DNA of 64,000 nt from Trileptium ribeirensis. Lineage: Eukaryota; Nematoda; Enoplea; Enoplida; Thoracostomopsidae. This document shows, piece after piece, positions 23,312 to 33,776 of the stretch. The stretch is taken from contig JASANE010011716.1 in the NCBI GenBank assembly GCA_030248225.1, forward strand, positions 23,073-87,072. The letters are read 5' to 3'. Under the pieces are notes generated by a model, which did no database searches, was not told where the DNA came from, and saw only the letters and a list, made by a program, of their open reading frames with translations. The translations under genes were made by a program, and so were the position numbers. Every line of letters starts with the position of its first letter. Position 1 is the first letter of the stretch.

Positions 23312-24053
23312 TACTTTTAAATCTGAAAGTGCAGGCGCAGTGAACATCCTGAGCCAAATAAAATGTTCCGTTCCTTATTCTAGATATATTCCTATAACTT
23401 GTGGGATTTAGGGCAAATTCTAGTGACAAGCTAGCTACGAGATATTGCTAAATACGCACATGGATGAACCATTTTTTCCACATATTATATAGAAATATTA
23501 CTGCTAATGCACTGCATGTGGTTTAACGAGGAAGAATTAACAAAATTATATCTGTTTTGCCTGAAATTTATCTTTCTTAGTAAGTTTACGTACTACAAAG
23601 GCATACTGAGGTATACCATTTTATTACATGCCCATTCTGTGTTTATGCCCAACGCCAACAGTAACATTTTACATAGCCGTCCTTTATACTCTTCTGTGAA
23701 CATTTGCTACAATTAATAAATTGTTACAACCCTCTATAACTTATAAATTCTTATTGTATTGTTGCCGGTATTATATCAAGCTGATGTCCATGAAAATCTG
23801 CTTACTGACACGTTGCGTCTCGCTCAAATCTGCACTGGTTTGAAAGAGTAATTGTCTTTTCAATGTCCTTTTACGGTACACCAATCGATTATATACTGCA
23901 CTATTTTCAGCCACTTTGTAGAAATATTGATGGACGGAAATACATAAACAATCAACTGTTGGGGTGTTCCATGATATTCTCATTAAAAACAGATGATAGG
24001 ACAAGTAATTGTAACGATATTTCTTTCATGCTAAATGTAAAATCAGTTTTCAG

Positions 24054-24188
24054 ATATCGCTGCTCAATCGTGGAATGAGGTATCATTCTCGGTGTCAAAC
24101 ACAAGTCTATTTTGCTCTTTTCCTCACGGTGTAACTTCAGTGCAAAACTTTACCGCACAGAATTTCAATGACGCTGCACTGGCGATTA
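24054..24188 (+). CDS. crb: Crumbs-like gene, laminin-G exon
   Basis: A 135-nt exon lies between the acceptor AATCAGTTTTCAG and the donor GTGAGTAT. It is open in one frame, phase 1-1, and reads IAAQSWNEVSFSVSNTSLFC, later QNFNDAALAI. The W-x-x-V-x-F pattern is the central W(H/N)xV strand of laminin-G domains. It joins the 21676-21855 exon across an intron that contains the mariner, and its phase allows joining to the exon at 26336. Confidence 0.6.
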
Positions 24189-24894
24189 GTGAGTATAATG
24201 TTATTTTTAAAATTTCTTTATGTTACTGTGCAAAGGGTTTATGTGTTTATACGAAATTTACAGACTTACAGAACAAATTCTTTGCAACAAAAATATCGGA
24301 TGGGGGGGGGGGAGATATCATTTTAAGTCTGCCAAGGACAGAGTTTTTCAAGACAGAATATAAGTTTGACTTGGCGTGCTGGAAATGGCCATAGTTGCCC
24401 AGTCAAATTTTCACATCTCATCTTATTGCCTATCTTTTTATCTATCAATCTAGGAGATTATGGTGCCGTTTGGTTTAACCTTATTTGTTCAAACATTTCC
24501 GACTTTGCAGTAAATGTTAGATTTTGACGGTCTCCGCAACACTAGTAGCAAGGAATCACGGCACGCAATTTATCAATGAACTAGTGTCATATGAATTATG
24601 AAGCAAATTAGACTAAGAAAGTCCAGAAAGTCCTGTATCTGGGTGATGTAGTATTAGTCAGCGACCATCAAAGTCGTCCACCGCCCATTAGCAGGATCAC
24701 CGTTAATAGGCTGTCGGCCGGACAACCGACGATTATCCCGGCCGTTTAGAATTTTTGGTCGTTAACGTCCGCGAATGCCATAGACCGTTCATAATATGTC
24801 GTGGGCCAGTCGCCAAGCATAAATTTTTTTCCATTGTTGTTGGACCATTGCGTTCTATAGTAAGTAATATTTTAGCTTAATCTACGTTGGAGTC

Positions 24895-25560
24895 TGCCTA
24901 CAGCATTGATAATAACGATGTTAAATGATCTTTATAACGTTAAAACGAGTATAAATGATATTTTATTTTATTTGCTACACAGATACACATAGATAAAAAT
25001 TTGTTCAGTACATTATGTCAGGTTAAGCATAATACGTGAGTCCAAATTAGGTGCATACATAATTATTGTTCATTTGTCAAAATCACAAACTGAACCGTGC
25101 AAAAAATCGAGTTCACATGTTTGCCATTGGTATTTTTGTGATTGCGAACATGAGCATTACGATGTGTGAATGTAATTTGCGTACGGGCACAATTGTCTAT
25201 TTCGCATGTTTGCGTACGTTGATCAAATCACATGCTGAATCGGACTGCAAAAGTTTGAGTGTCTCTGTATTGTACAGCGTACGAGAAAAACGCGATTGGT
25301 AATCACGTTTTCTTGCACGCAGCAGCAAATTGCAATACTACATCGCAAAATAATGACTGCGGACAGCACCTACATATTGCTGGATCGAAAATTTTGGACT
25401 ATCGAAAATACGCGTACATAAGGTAAAATCGTGGATTGTGCGCTATCATCGCTCTTACGATCGTGAACTGACTTGACAAAGGAGAACTCAGGGGAATGCA
25501 GATAAAGTGAACTGACGTATAATTAAAGTTGAGATAGAGATTTCGGGAGCGTAACGCACT
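24895..25560. repeat. dispersed noncoding repeat, copy A
   Basis: Blocks such as GTCTGCCTAC, AAAATTTG(T/C) followed by CA(G/C)ACATTA-like sequence, and AAAGTTG..ATAGAGATTT recur in the same order at 31545-31760. Copy A is longer, with extra sequence in the middle. No coding frame or termini could be fixed. Confidence 0.45.
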
Positions 25561-26335
25561 TCAATATGGCAAAATTATTTTCCAAAGGGAAATTGTCACG
25601 GGCGAAAATATCTTTAGCTTTTAAATCACTGTTGTCGTTTGGTCTATAGATGATTCGGTTTCGTTCGGAAAAGACATTTAGGTCTACTCATACTAAGCGA
25701 CAAAGCGTTGAACAGTGGGTTGGCCGCTAGGTCGTTGGCCGGATGTTGAGCAGTTAGCCAGCAGTTGGAACTCGGCCGTCAGCAACTTGAAGGTCCAAAA
25801 TTAACCAGGCCGTTTGACGGGTGGCGGTTTGACCTCAGACCTTGCCACTGCCCAAAACTCGGCGAGATACGCCGTTTTTTTAAAACCAGATTGGTGCTTA
25901 ACATTTTTAGTTGTAATACGGAGCGCCGATAAATATTTCCACATGCTATACTAATTCACATCGTAGCAGCCAAACTACAAAATCGTCGTTGTTTATTTAG
26001 ATTCTTGCGATATATAAAGCATCTCATGACGCCAGCTTTCAAAACATTTTACTTTCAGGAATACCATAAACGGGGTGGTTGTCGCGTCAATGAGGGTAAA
26101 GACGAGGATATGCAAACTTGACCTTATGTCAGCCAAGCAAGTTCTTTATGAAATTTCAAAATCTGTCACTTCGAAAATGAGTTATGCTTATAAAAACACT
26201 AGCAATCTGACATATTAAGTTCAAGCAACTACGGATGCTGAAAATACATGCATGCTTGTTGGTATATTATATGTTGGTTTTTATGATGTGGAAATTTTTT
26301 AAAATGTTAACAAGCGATGCAACTTCATTTTACAG

Positions 26336-26406
26336 CAATCGGACTGACCCGATCTGGTCCTGAAGGTCCCTGTTCAGATTCACTTCCCAGATTAGCTGAG
26401 TTAAAG
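26336..26406 (+). CDS. crb: Crumbs-like gene, possible laminin-G exon
   Basis: The acceptor CATTTTACAG is followed by an open frame (phase 1) reading IGLTRSGPEG. The best donor (AAAG/GTAGGA at 26407) would end it in phase 0, which does not match the next exon at 28209 (needs phase 1). A weaker donor at 26366 (GAAG/GTCCCT) would end it in phase 1 and give a natural laminin-G junction, SGPE-G-SFSNGC. Either an additional small exon is missing or the weaker donor is used. The upstream phase fits the exon at 24054. Confidence 0.4.
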
Positions 26407-26759
26407 GTAGGAACCCATTTGGTCAACAGTTACCCTATTTAGATAATATATCAGCATTTCAGTATAAATAACACTAGTTGATGGAAAACTAAAAAAGAAT
26501 AGGGAGGTATTTTCCATGAGTGTAAAACTGCCAAACATAATTTAAATCCAACTTCCTAATTTCGCCAAGTAGTAACTGTTGCCTCGTTTCCGGTAGAGGT
26601 GTAATCATTGTTGTGGCAATTAAATTTTTGCCAGACACCGGTTTTGGGGTATGATCTAATTATTTAAACTTTTTCAAAAACAACTTACTCTCCGATTACT
26701 TGGATGATTGCAAGAAATAGAAACCAGGCACTCATCCTGAAGATAAAATTTGCTATGCA

Positions 26760-27572
26760 ATTTTTTTGGGTCTTTTCGGTTATCCCCCCAGCTGAAATTT
26801 CGTCAATTTTGAAGTTACAGATAAAATTTTGGTACTATTCGATTCACCTCGATGAGCTGGTTCAGAAAATATCCATTTTACCCACATCTCTGATAATTTT
26901 TTTCAATTTTTTGAGGTCCCAATAGCCCACTCGGGAACCCAAAAAATTTTTTCGTCGGAATATGATCATATTGGGTATCATACGGCTCGGCTTGATGAGA
27001 CAAGTCGACTGGTTTTTAATTTATCGAAATATACCCCAGCGTTAGAAAGTGATGATGGACCAAGTAACCCTGAGGGGCAGAAATAAATGCCGGCCATGCC
27101 GTTCTGGGTATACTAAGGCTAAGATTTTGTCTTAGCCTAAGGTAAGGTCTTTATATGAGACATACGCTAGGTCTAAGCCTAAATCGCGGGGCTACCGCCC
27201 CCGAACCCCAGCTCTAAGCTGTTCTTTTTTCTAACGTTATAACGTACGGCACATCAGGGTTACTTGGGCCTTCATAACTTCTAACGGTGGGGTAGATTTT
27301 AATAAATTACACACCAGTCGATTTGTCTCATCAGGCCGAGCCGCATGATACCAATATGATCGTATTCCGAAGAAAAAAATTTTTGGGTTCCCGAGGAGGG
27401 ACCATTGGGGCCTCAAAAATCGAAGATAAAATTGGCCAGGGATGTGGATAAAATGGGTATTTTCTGAACCAGCCCATTGAGCTGAATCGATTAGTACCAC
27501 ATTTTTATCTGTATCTTCAAAATAGACAAAATTCCGGCTGGGGAATAACCGAAAAGACCCATTTTTTGGCTG
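26760..27572. repeat. long imperfect inverted repeat with about 320-bp arms
   Basis: The left arm (about 26760-27082) and the right arm (about 27250-27572) are diverged reverse complements. Shared blocks include GGGTCTTTTCGGTTAT, CTGGTTCAGAAAATA and AAGTAACCCTGA. The spacer has its own perfect inverted pair, GGCTAAGA and TCTTAGCC, near 27117-27137, and GC-rich sequence. The right arm keeps a 132-codon minus frame (27237-27635), but the left arm does not, so coding is unlikely. It lies in an intron of the Crumbs-like gene. Confidence 0.75.
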
Positions 27573-28208
27573 TTTGGCGGTGTCTTCACATGATCGAGCA
27601 TCCTGAAGACACAATAAGGTGATATAATGAAGCATATGTAATGATTTACATCACTATAAGTATTCTCACACTCAAACGGCGGCTAGTTTTGTTGATCTGT
27701 TGGGCCATTATATGCGATTAACAATACTATTAAGTAAAAAAAATTCCCCAATTGCTGGCCTGTCACCCCTATCAACTAGCAATCCACTAACTGGTCAATA
27801 TAACAAACTTTTTCATGTAGACAGTGGAGGCTGTTCAAGTTTTTTTGCATACGCAATACAATAACCGTACTTATTTTGTAAACTATAATATATATTTCAA
27901 TATTGCATTCGAAAGCCGGATTCAGACGTTATTGTTAGTCTTGAACTTATATGTGGTGAAGAGAAACGTGTGTTATTAAAACAAAACTTGAAAAGAATAT
28001 AAGTGTAAGCGCTAAATTATATTTGATTCATTCAGATTTTTCTAAATTAATGGTGGTCCGGGCCAAATCGTCGTACCTGTCTGCACCGTTGTGGTCCGGA
28101 CCACATTAGTTGCGGTCCGGATCCAGTTGCATCACTAATGTTAAAATACATGATTGTTTTCAACTCCAATTAAACAATGATAATACTCTAGCAATCGTGT
28201 AATTTTAG

Positions 28209-29526
28209 GTTCATTTTCAAATGGTTGTATTGTGGAACTCTCAATCCATGGTGTTCAAAAAGAATGTACTTCAGCGGAATTGTCGCGGAGTACGTTTACT
28301 TCAAAGGGAATAACTTGTGGACTATGCCACGAGCAGCAGATGGCTATTGTGCCATCCCCTGAACCAATAGAACAGCACGCTCCAAATTTGCTAGAAACAA
28401 GATCGTCACATGATAGTAACCAGGAGGGTAATTATGGCATAGACAATGATCTCAAGCTTGTCCTGCTCAATGTTCCCCAAGAGACAGTGACTACAAACGG
28501 AAGCATAACTCCTAATGTTGCCTCAGGCAGTTACAATAACTATAGCGTTGTAAGTGCTGATAGTAGTAGCCTTACTAGCTCAAACCACAAATCACAGGTC
28601 ACCACCGAGGTTACATCGTCTGCGCCACCAAGCCTGTTTACGATTCAACCAAACTACAGAAGCGACGCGTCTTTAAATAATCGAAAGAACGTGAACTCGA
28701 ATAATATAACTGAAGGTGAACAAGATAAACAAAAGTTATTTACACCCTATAAACATCGTACAACAATTAACTTATTTGCAGAAATTCCAGATAATTCAAC
28801 AGATTCGACAGTTATAATCAATAACACATACGTTAGTGTGGTCAATAGCTCTTATCTAACCACTACAAGTGATATATCTTATCGACAGAGTATTAGTAAC
28901 ACTCATTCCACGAATGACTCTTCAACGATTATCCATGACATCGCAGCCACAACTGAAAATCAACATAGTACCACGATTATAAAAACTCCAAGAGGCAATG
29001 AGCCACAGGCCACTAGAGGCACCGTACTAAACGCCACAGTCAACGAAGGAGAAAATCAAGCTTCGACAGTATTATCATGCTACAATAATCCTTGTCTAAA
29101 TGGAGGAACATGTACCACAGTGGTAAATAGTGATGTGATCAACTATAAATGTATTTGTACCGAATATTTTGATGGTGAAAATTGTTCACAACATTTATCT
29201 CCATCTCCAAGCACCAACTATAGCAGCGCCGATCTTGGTAATCAATCAAGTATTCAGCAACAAAGCTCAAATACTTCAGCGATAAACAATGAGACATTAT
29301 TTGGGGATAATCCAAATTGTGAGGAACAACAAGGCGTTTGCAAAAATGATGGTACATGTATCGACATACCTGGATCTAGCAATACCTTTTTCCGAATTTC
29401 ATGTCAATGCAAACAGGGTTGGCTGCCACCGTATTGTGAAGCTAAAGATCCGTGTGCCACACTAGTCTGTCTCAACGATGGTACTTGTAGCTCTACTGAG
29501 GTAGCGTTGAATGAATTTGAAGCAAA
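28209..29526 (+). CDS. crb: Crumbs-like gene, large exon: laminin-G end, Ser/Thr-rich linker, EGF repeats
   Basis: The exon follows an acceptor (GTAATTTTAG) and starts in phase 1 with SFSNGCIVELSIHG, the typical last strand of a laminin-G domain (F-x-GCI-x-L-x-x-G). A roughly 240-residue Ser/Thr/Asn-rich region follows, with many N-x-S/T sites, like a glycosylated mucin linker. Then come an EGF repeat from about 29078 (CYNNPCLNGGTC, CICTEYFDGENC), a second from 29318 (CKNDGTC, CQCKQGWLPPYC), and the first half of a third from 29453 (CATLVCLNDGTC). The exon ends at 29526 before GTAAGT, splitting the third EGF in phase 2. An internal GTG at 28232 is not a start; coding enters from upstream exons. 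Confidence 0.85.
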
Positions 29527-30582
29527 GTAAGTCATAACATCCATATTTTTTATCAGATTTAGCCGGAATTCAAACTACAAAAGATTGAAGCCTCATGCTA
29601 TGTGTGTTGAAAATCAGTTACAAATCAGTTTGGTGGTTTCTTTTCTAGAATTTGCAAATATGTATTGCGAATTTGCGAAAGTATTGCTACAAATTCATGA
29701 GGTACTCATTTACGTCAACTACTGCTTTTTAACAGCCTTATTTCTACATTTTGCCATGAAAGTGACCTAGTTTTTATATTATAGGTTACAACACACTGTA
29801 TATGTACCATATATGTGTCATAGGTGCGCATGGAGGGTTTCGGATGGCTACCGTCTTCGCCCCCCCTCCCCACACCCACTTCCAGGTTCGGACGCTCCCT
29901 GGGGATTCGCGACTCCATCCACCCCACGCACAAACATAGCCGGAAATTTTGTTTGTCAGGAGCAAAATTAACAAACTTAAGCGGAAAAGTTGGGGAAAAT
30001 TATGACAGACGATTGAATAACATGGGAACATTTTTTCGTACTCCAACCACTGTAAACATATGCGCCTGCATAACCAAGCTATGCAGTATGTACCAGGGAT
30101 ATATATAATCGCATCACCATTTTCTAACCCGGTGATCAGCTCATCCGGTCTTAGAGAACAATTAAATATCTGCTTGGTAGATGTGTATTTTTGCGCACGG
30201 ATTACAATTCCGTTTTCGGCTGAGCTTTAGCCACGACTACAACAGTCCTGAGCATAAGTATTATCAAGTGAATGCAACCCGTTTAGATGCGTTTTGAAGT
30301 AGTTTTGTCATCTTTTGAAATCATTTGTATACTAACTGCAAGCAGCATCATCACAAACTGGTGTTCAGTGCTTAAATTTGTTTTCGGGTTGCACTGCATG
30401 AACATGACCAACAAAACTGCACACCACCTTCTACCAACTTTCCACCCTTCTGAACGGCTTCTCATTGTGAATTCAGAGCAATCGTCATCGCACGCCTTAA
30501 ATTTATGTGCACTTTTAGTTTCCAATGTGTCTCTGCAGAAGAGGTGAGCACATAAAGAAAAGGCCAAAAACGCTATTTTATT

Positions 30583-30928
30583 ATATTGAGTACAGTACCG
30601 AGGAGAGAGCTTTCGGAGTATTAATCAGGACAGGGTCACACGCCGAGACCCAGTGACCCAAAATGACCTGGTGATCCGGTTTCATCTCTGATAAGTACAA
30701 ATTTACAAACGTTCACGGTATACAAACAAATCTTATCGGAGCAACCATAGCAAGATATGTGCCATATAACGGGCCCGTCCAATATCTGTACCTGTGTTCC
30801 GAGGACCACACAGTATTAGTTCGAGATGAAGCCGGGTTATCGGGCATTTTCGGGTCACATCACCGACCAGCTCATAGTGTCTGACCCGGCCTGGTTCAGC
30901 ACCCAAAGACTATGTTCTGTACTGTACT
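30583..30928. repeat. inverted LTR-like ends
   Basis: ATTGAGTACAGTAC near 30585 and its reverse complement GTACTGTACTCAAT near 30915 are exact 14-bp inverted repeats. The right one continues into AATAAAG and a pyrimidine/TTG-rich stretch like the R-U5 part of an LTR. The pair may be two opposed LTR fragments or the ends of a small inverted-repeat element. Confidence 0.35.
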
Positions 30929-31544
30929 CAATAAAGCAGAAGAATGTCTCTTGCCTTCTTGTCTGATTGCAGGGACTCTGTGGAAACTAAAATTCTGGTA
31001 AGCCAAGCTCTGCGATGCCGAACTGCTCTAAATTTTCAATAATAAGACGACCATAAGAGGAAAGGTTGGTAGAACGGTGTTGCGCTTCGTTGGGGCCATA
31101 CCGTGCAGTCTGGAAAAACAATTTATAAATCAGGAAAGCTAAGGCCTAGTGTTGTACACGCCTTCCCTGGCTAAGCCCTACAGAAAAACCAATCATAACC
31201 TGTCCAAATGGCGGTTTGCAAAGCAGATATACAACTGTTTTGAAAACAATATCTTTTACGCCATTCGCGGAATTATGATACATTGGCAGCTTTGGAAAAC
31301 AGTTTTGTCACTAGCTCACTACCGAATCGGGTCGCGGCGTTACTACCGTGACAGAGTGACTGGGTAACAAAATGTTTACCATGTGCTATCTGTGGTGCTG
31401 CTACAGGGAAATGGCCCTGAAAACTGTCAGCTGTCCGTTTTAGACCGTCGGCCGAATGGCAGAAGATTAAGAATTTTGTTGTTCACCGAATGTTGACCAC
31501 AGCCATCTTTCTTTGTCAATATTTCACCTTAACATACGCAGAAG

Positions 31545-31760
31545 TCTGCCTACGGCAGTCATAGTGAAGATATTAAGTTGCTCTGTAACGTAAAATTCAG
31601 TGCATAGATATAGTTTAATCACTAGACTGACCAAAATTTGCGGAGCACATTACGTCGCAGTAAGCTTATTTAAAGTTGGAATAGAGATTTTTGCAAAATA
31701 ATGCACTTTGATAAGGTACAGATAAACTGTACACATGCAGTTTTCAAATTCCTACGCACA
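31545..31760. repeat. dispersed noncoding repeat, copy B
   Basis: Collinear with copy A at 24895-25560, with many substitutions and lacking the middle part. Start and end are approximate. Confidence 0.45.
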
Positions 31761-32835
31761 AACATCCTTCTGTCACAATTACTGTGGTATTTTTGGCAAA
31801 AGATTATTATATTTCAACTTGGTTCGAAAAAAGGCGTATAGTACCGATATTTCAGTACATAATATATTTAATAAAAAGGATCCGCGATAAAATTTTGTAG
31901 ATAAGCAAGAGACTTTGTCATATACGCATATACTTAGCCTTTATCAGATTTGGCCATTTTTGGGCTTCAATGCTTCTTGATAAGACTGAAAAGCCGCCAG
32001 ATTGCCCAACTACTTCCAGTACAGTTTGCCTATGGTTGGCCTAGCAGTACGATTAGGCACTTAATACGTCTCTGCACTGTACTTTGTGTAAATAGCTCAA
32101 CTGCAAATATAGCGAATTTTCAAACAATATTGTTCAAGTAATTGTACACGAATTTGAAATTCATATCGTAGTAAGAGAAGCTTACCCACTATCAGTTGAT
32201 TCGTTGGGCCGTATGCCGGCCGTATGCCTTTAAAACTAGCCGTTTCCCAACTTTGTACTGTACTGGTTTATCTCAAATGGTGATCATGTAAACATTTATA
32301 AGTTTTTAAAATTAAAAACAAAAGTAAAATCTTGCAAATATATAGCTGAAATAGTAATATAAAAATTTTTCATCGTGAACGAGTGTGCGAGGATGAATTA
32401 GTTATTAACAGTTGTACATAAAACCAATAAAACTTGAGATAAGCTAGATTGTTAACTGACAATTCCGCTTGTACAATTTCAAATTTACATCGTAATCCTC
32501 CATAAGTACGTTAAAGATTTAGACGACATTTGCTCTAGCGTTATATCGAACAGATTAGAATATAATAGTACAGAATGTGACTCTATAAATTTTTCAGACT
32601 CCTGGCGTGCGGGACACGTATTCACGGATCCGCATGTTTGCTGCTGTGACTGTCTCACCAGCGCTGAGTGGATATTTATGAGATTTAAGTCGAAGACATA
32701 TACTTTACTAACAAAATATATCCGAAACACTGCACTTACAAATATTTTTTCATAAGAAAAAATATCACGCAATGTGACATGGGTCGTAAGCACACAATGT
32801 TTGATGCATAATAACTATAAAATTGTTTGTTGCAG

Positions 32836-33376
32836 GTGCACTTGTCTCCCTGGTGCAAGTGGCGTGCGTTGCGAACATCTTGGTGCAGGGGTCGATGAAC
32901 CAACCTTAACAAGTCCAAGCACAACGACTGCTACCATAACAACAGTTACTTCGACTGCAACAACTAGTACCACGACAACTATCACAACAACTACTTCTAC
33001 AATTACTACTACCACCACTGCTACTACAACGATCACAACAATATTAACAACATCAGAACCAGCTGCCACAACGTCAGATACATCAATATCGTCGGACACC
33101 GAAATTCCGGTTACAACCAATTCATTTCCAATTGTATCGACGACAACATCTAGTCAAGCAGGAGGAGGCGGAACGAACACAGGTGCTATTGTTGGTGGTA
33201 TATTTGGTGTATTACTATTTATCGCTCTTCTTATCGGATGTTTCTTTGCGTGGCGCTATATTCGTCGAAGCCGAAAGCTAAAAGGAAAATATAATCCTGC
33301 AAGAGAGGAAATGGCCAACGGGAGTGGATTTCCGGTACCATTGCAACCATTAGATCGACAGGAGAGACTGATTTAG
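32836..33376 (+). CDS. crb: Crumbs-like gene, last exon: EGF end, Thr-rich stem, membrane segment, ERLI tail
   Basis: Starting after TTGTTGCAG, one base completes the split codon and the third EGF ends with CTCLPGASGVRCEHLG. A roughly 80-residue Thr-rich stem follows (ACA/ACT/ACC/ACG mixed, so not a plain microsatellite). A hydrophobic segment (GAIVGGIFGVLLFIALLIGC, about 33181-33252) is a single membrane helix. The 40-residue cytoplasmic tail has KGKYNP near the membrane, like the FERM-binding GTYSPS block of Crumbs, and ends in ERLI, the Crumbs PDZ-binding terminus that recruits the Stardust/Pals1 complex. Tail length is close to the 37 residues of fly Crumbs. The stop is TAG at 33374-33376. 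The domain order identifies a Crumbs homologue acting in apical-basal polarity. Confidence 0.88.
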
Positions 33377-33590
33377 CGGTAAAAGAAAATATTTACCAAT
33401 TGTATGGCTTTAATTACCTATTTATATTTTTATAATTACTCCGTGAGAATTTTTCTTACACGGCATTTTACATTTGCAAGTACTCCACAATCATAGTATT
33501 ATTCTTGGATAACGAATTACATTCGACAGAAAAATGACTACACGAATATTTACATTACCTGAAATGTTTAAAAAGACAGATTATTATGTA

Positions 33591-33776
33591 CGCGTCAACG
33601 TGAACATTGTTTTCAGAAGCAATGAATGAACTCACACAAAAAAGCACATACCCGCGTCAACGTGAACATTGTTTTCAGAAGCAATGAATGAACTCACACA
33701 AAAAAGCACATACCCGCGTCAACGTGAACATTGTTTTCAGAAGCAATGAATGAACTGACACAAAAAAGCACATACC
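33591..33776. repeat. tandem repeat, three near-identical 62-bp copies
   Basis: Units start at 33591, 33653 and 33715 with CGCGTCAACGTGAACATTG. Copies differ by about one base, so the array is recent or homogenised. It lies about 215 bp past the Crumbs-like stop codon, possibly in the 3' UTR. Confidence 0.92.

Larger units (their letters stand above)
29527..32835 (+). other. intron splitting the third EGF repeat
   Basis: 3309 bp from GTAAGT to TTTGTTGCAG, phase 2. It contains a GC-rich patch (29830-29940), LTR-like inverted pieces (30583-30930) and dispersed repeat copy B. Open frames within it have no recognised domains. Confidence 0.8.

Noticed and set aside
27237..27635. 132-codon minus-strand protein gene
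   Set aside because: It lies on one arm of an inverted repeat; the other arm does not keep the frame and no domain is recognised.
28232..28234. GTG as translation start of the large EGF exon
   Set aside because: The frame is open upstream to a splice acceptor and encodes the end of a laminin-G domain, so coding enters from earlier exons.
29139..29357. Minus-strand open frame
   Set aside because: Antisense to the EGF-coding exon.
32815..33120. Minus-strand Val-rich open frame
   Set aside because: It is the antisense of the Thr-rich stem of the Crumbs-like exon; low-complexity antisense only.
33591..33776. CRISPR-like array
   Set aside because: The 62-bp units are contiguous without unique spacers, and the genome is eukaryotic.
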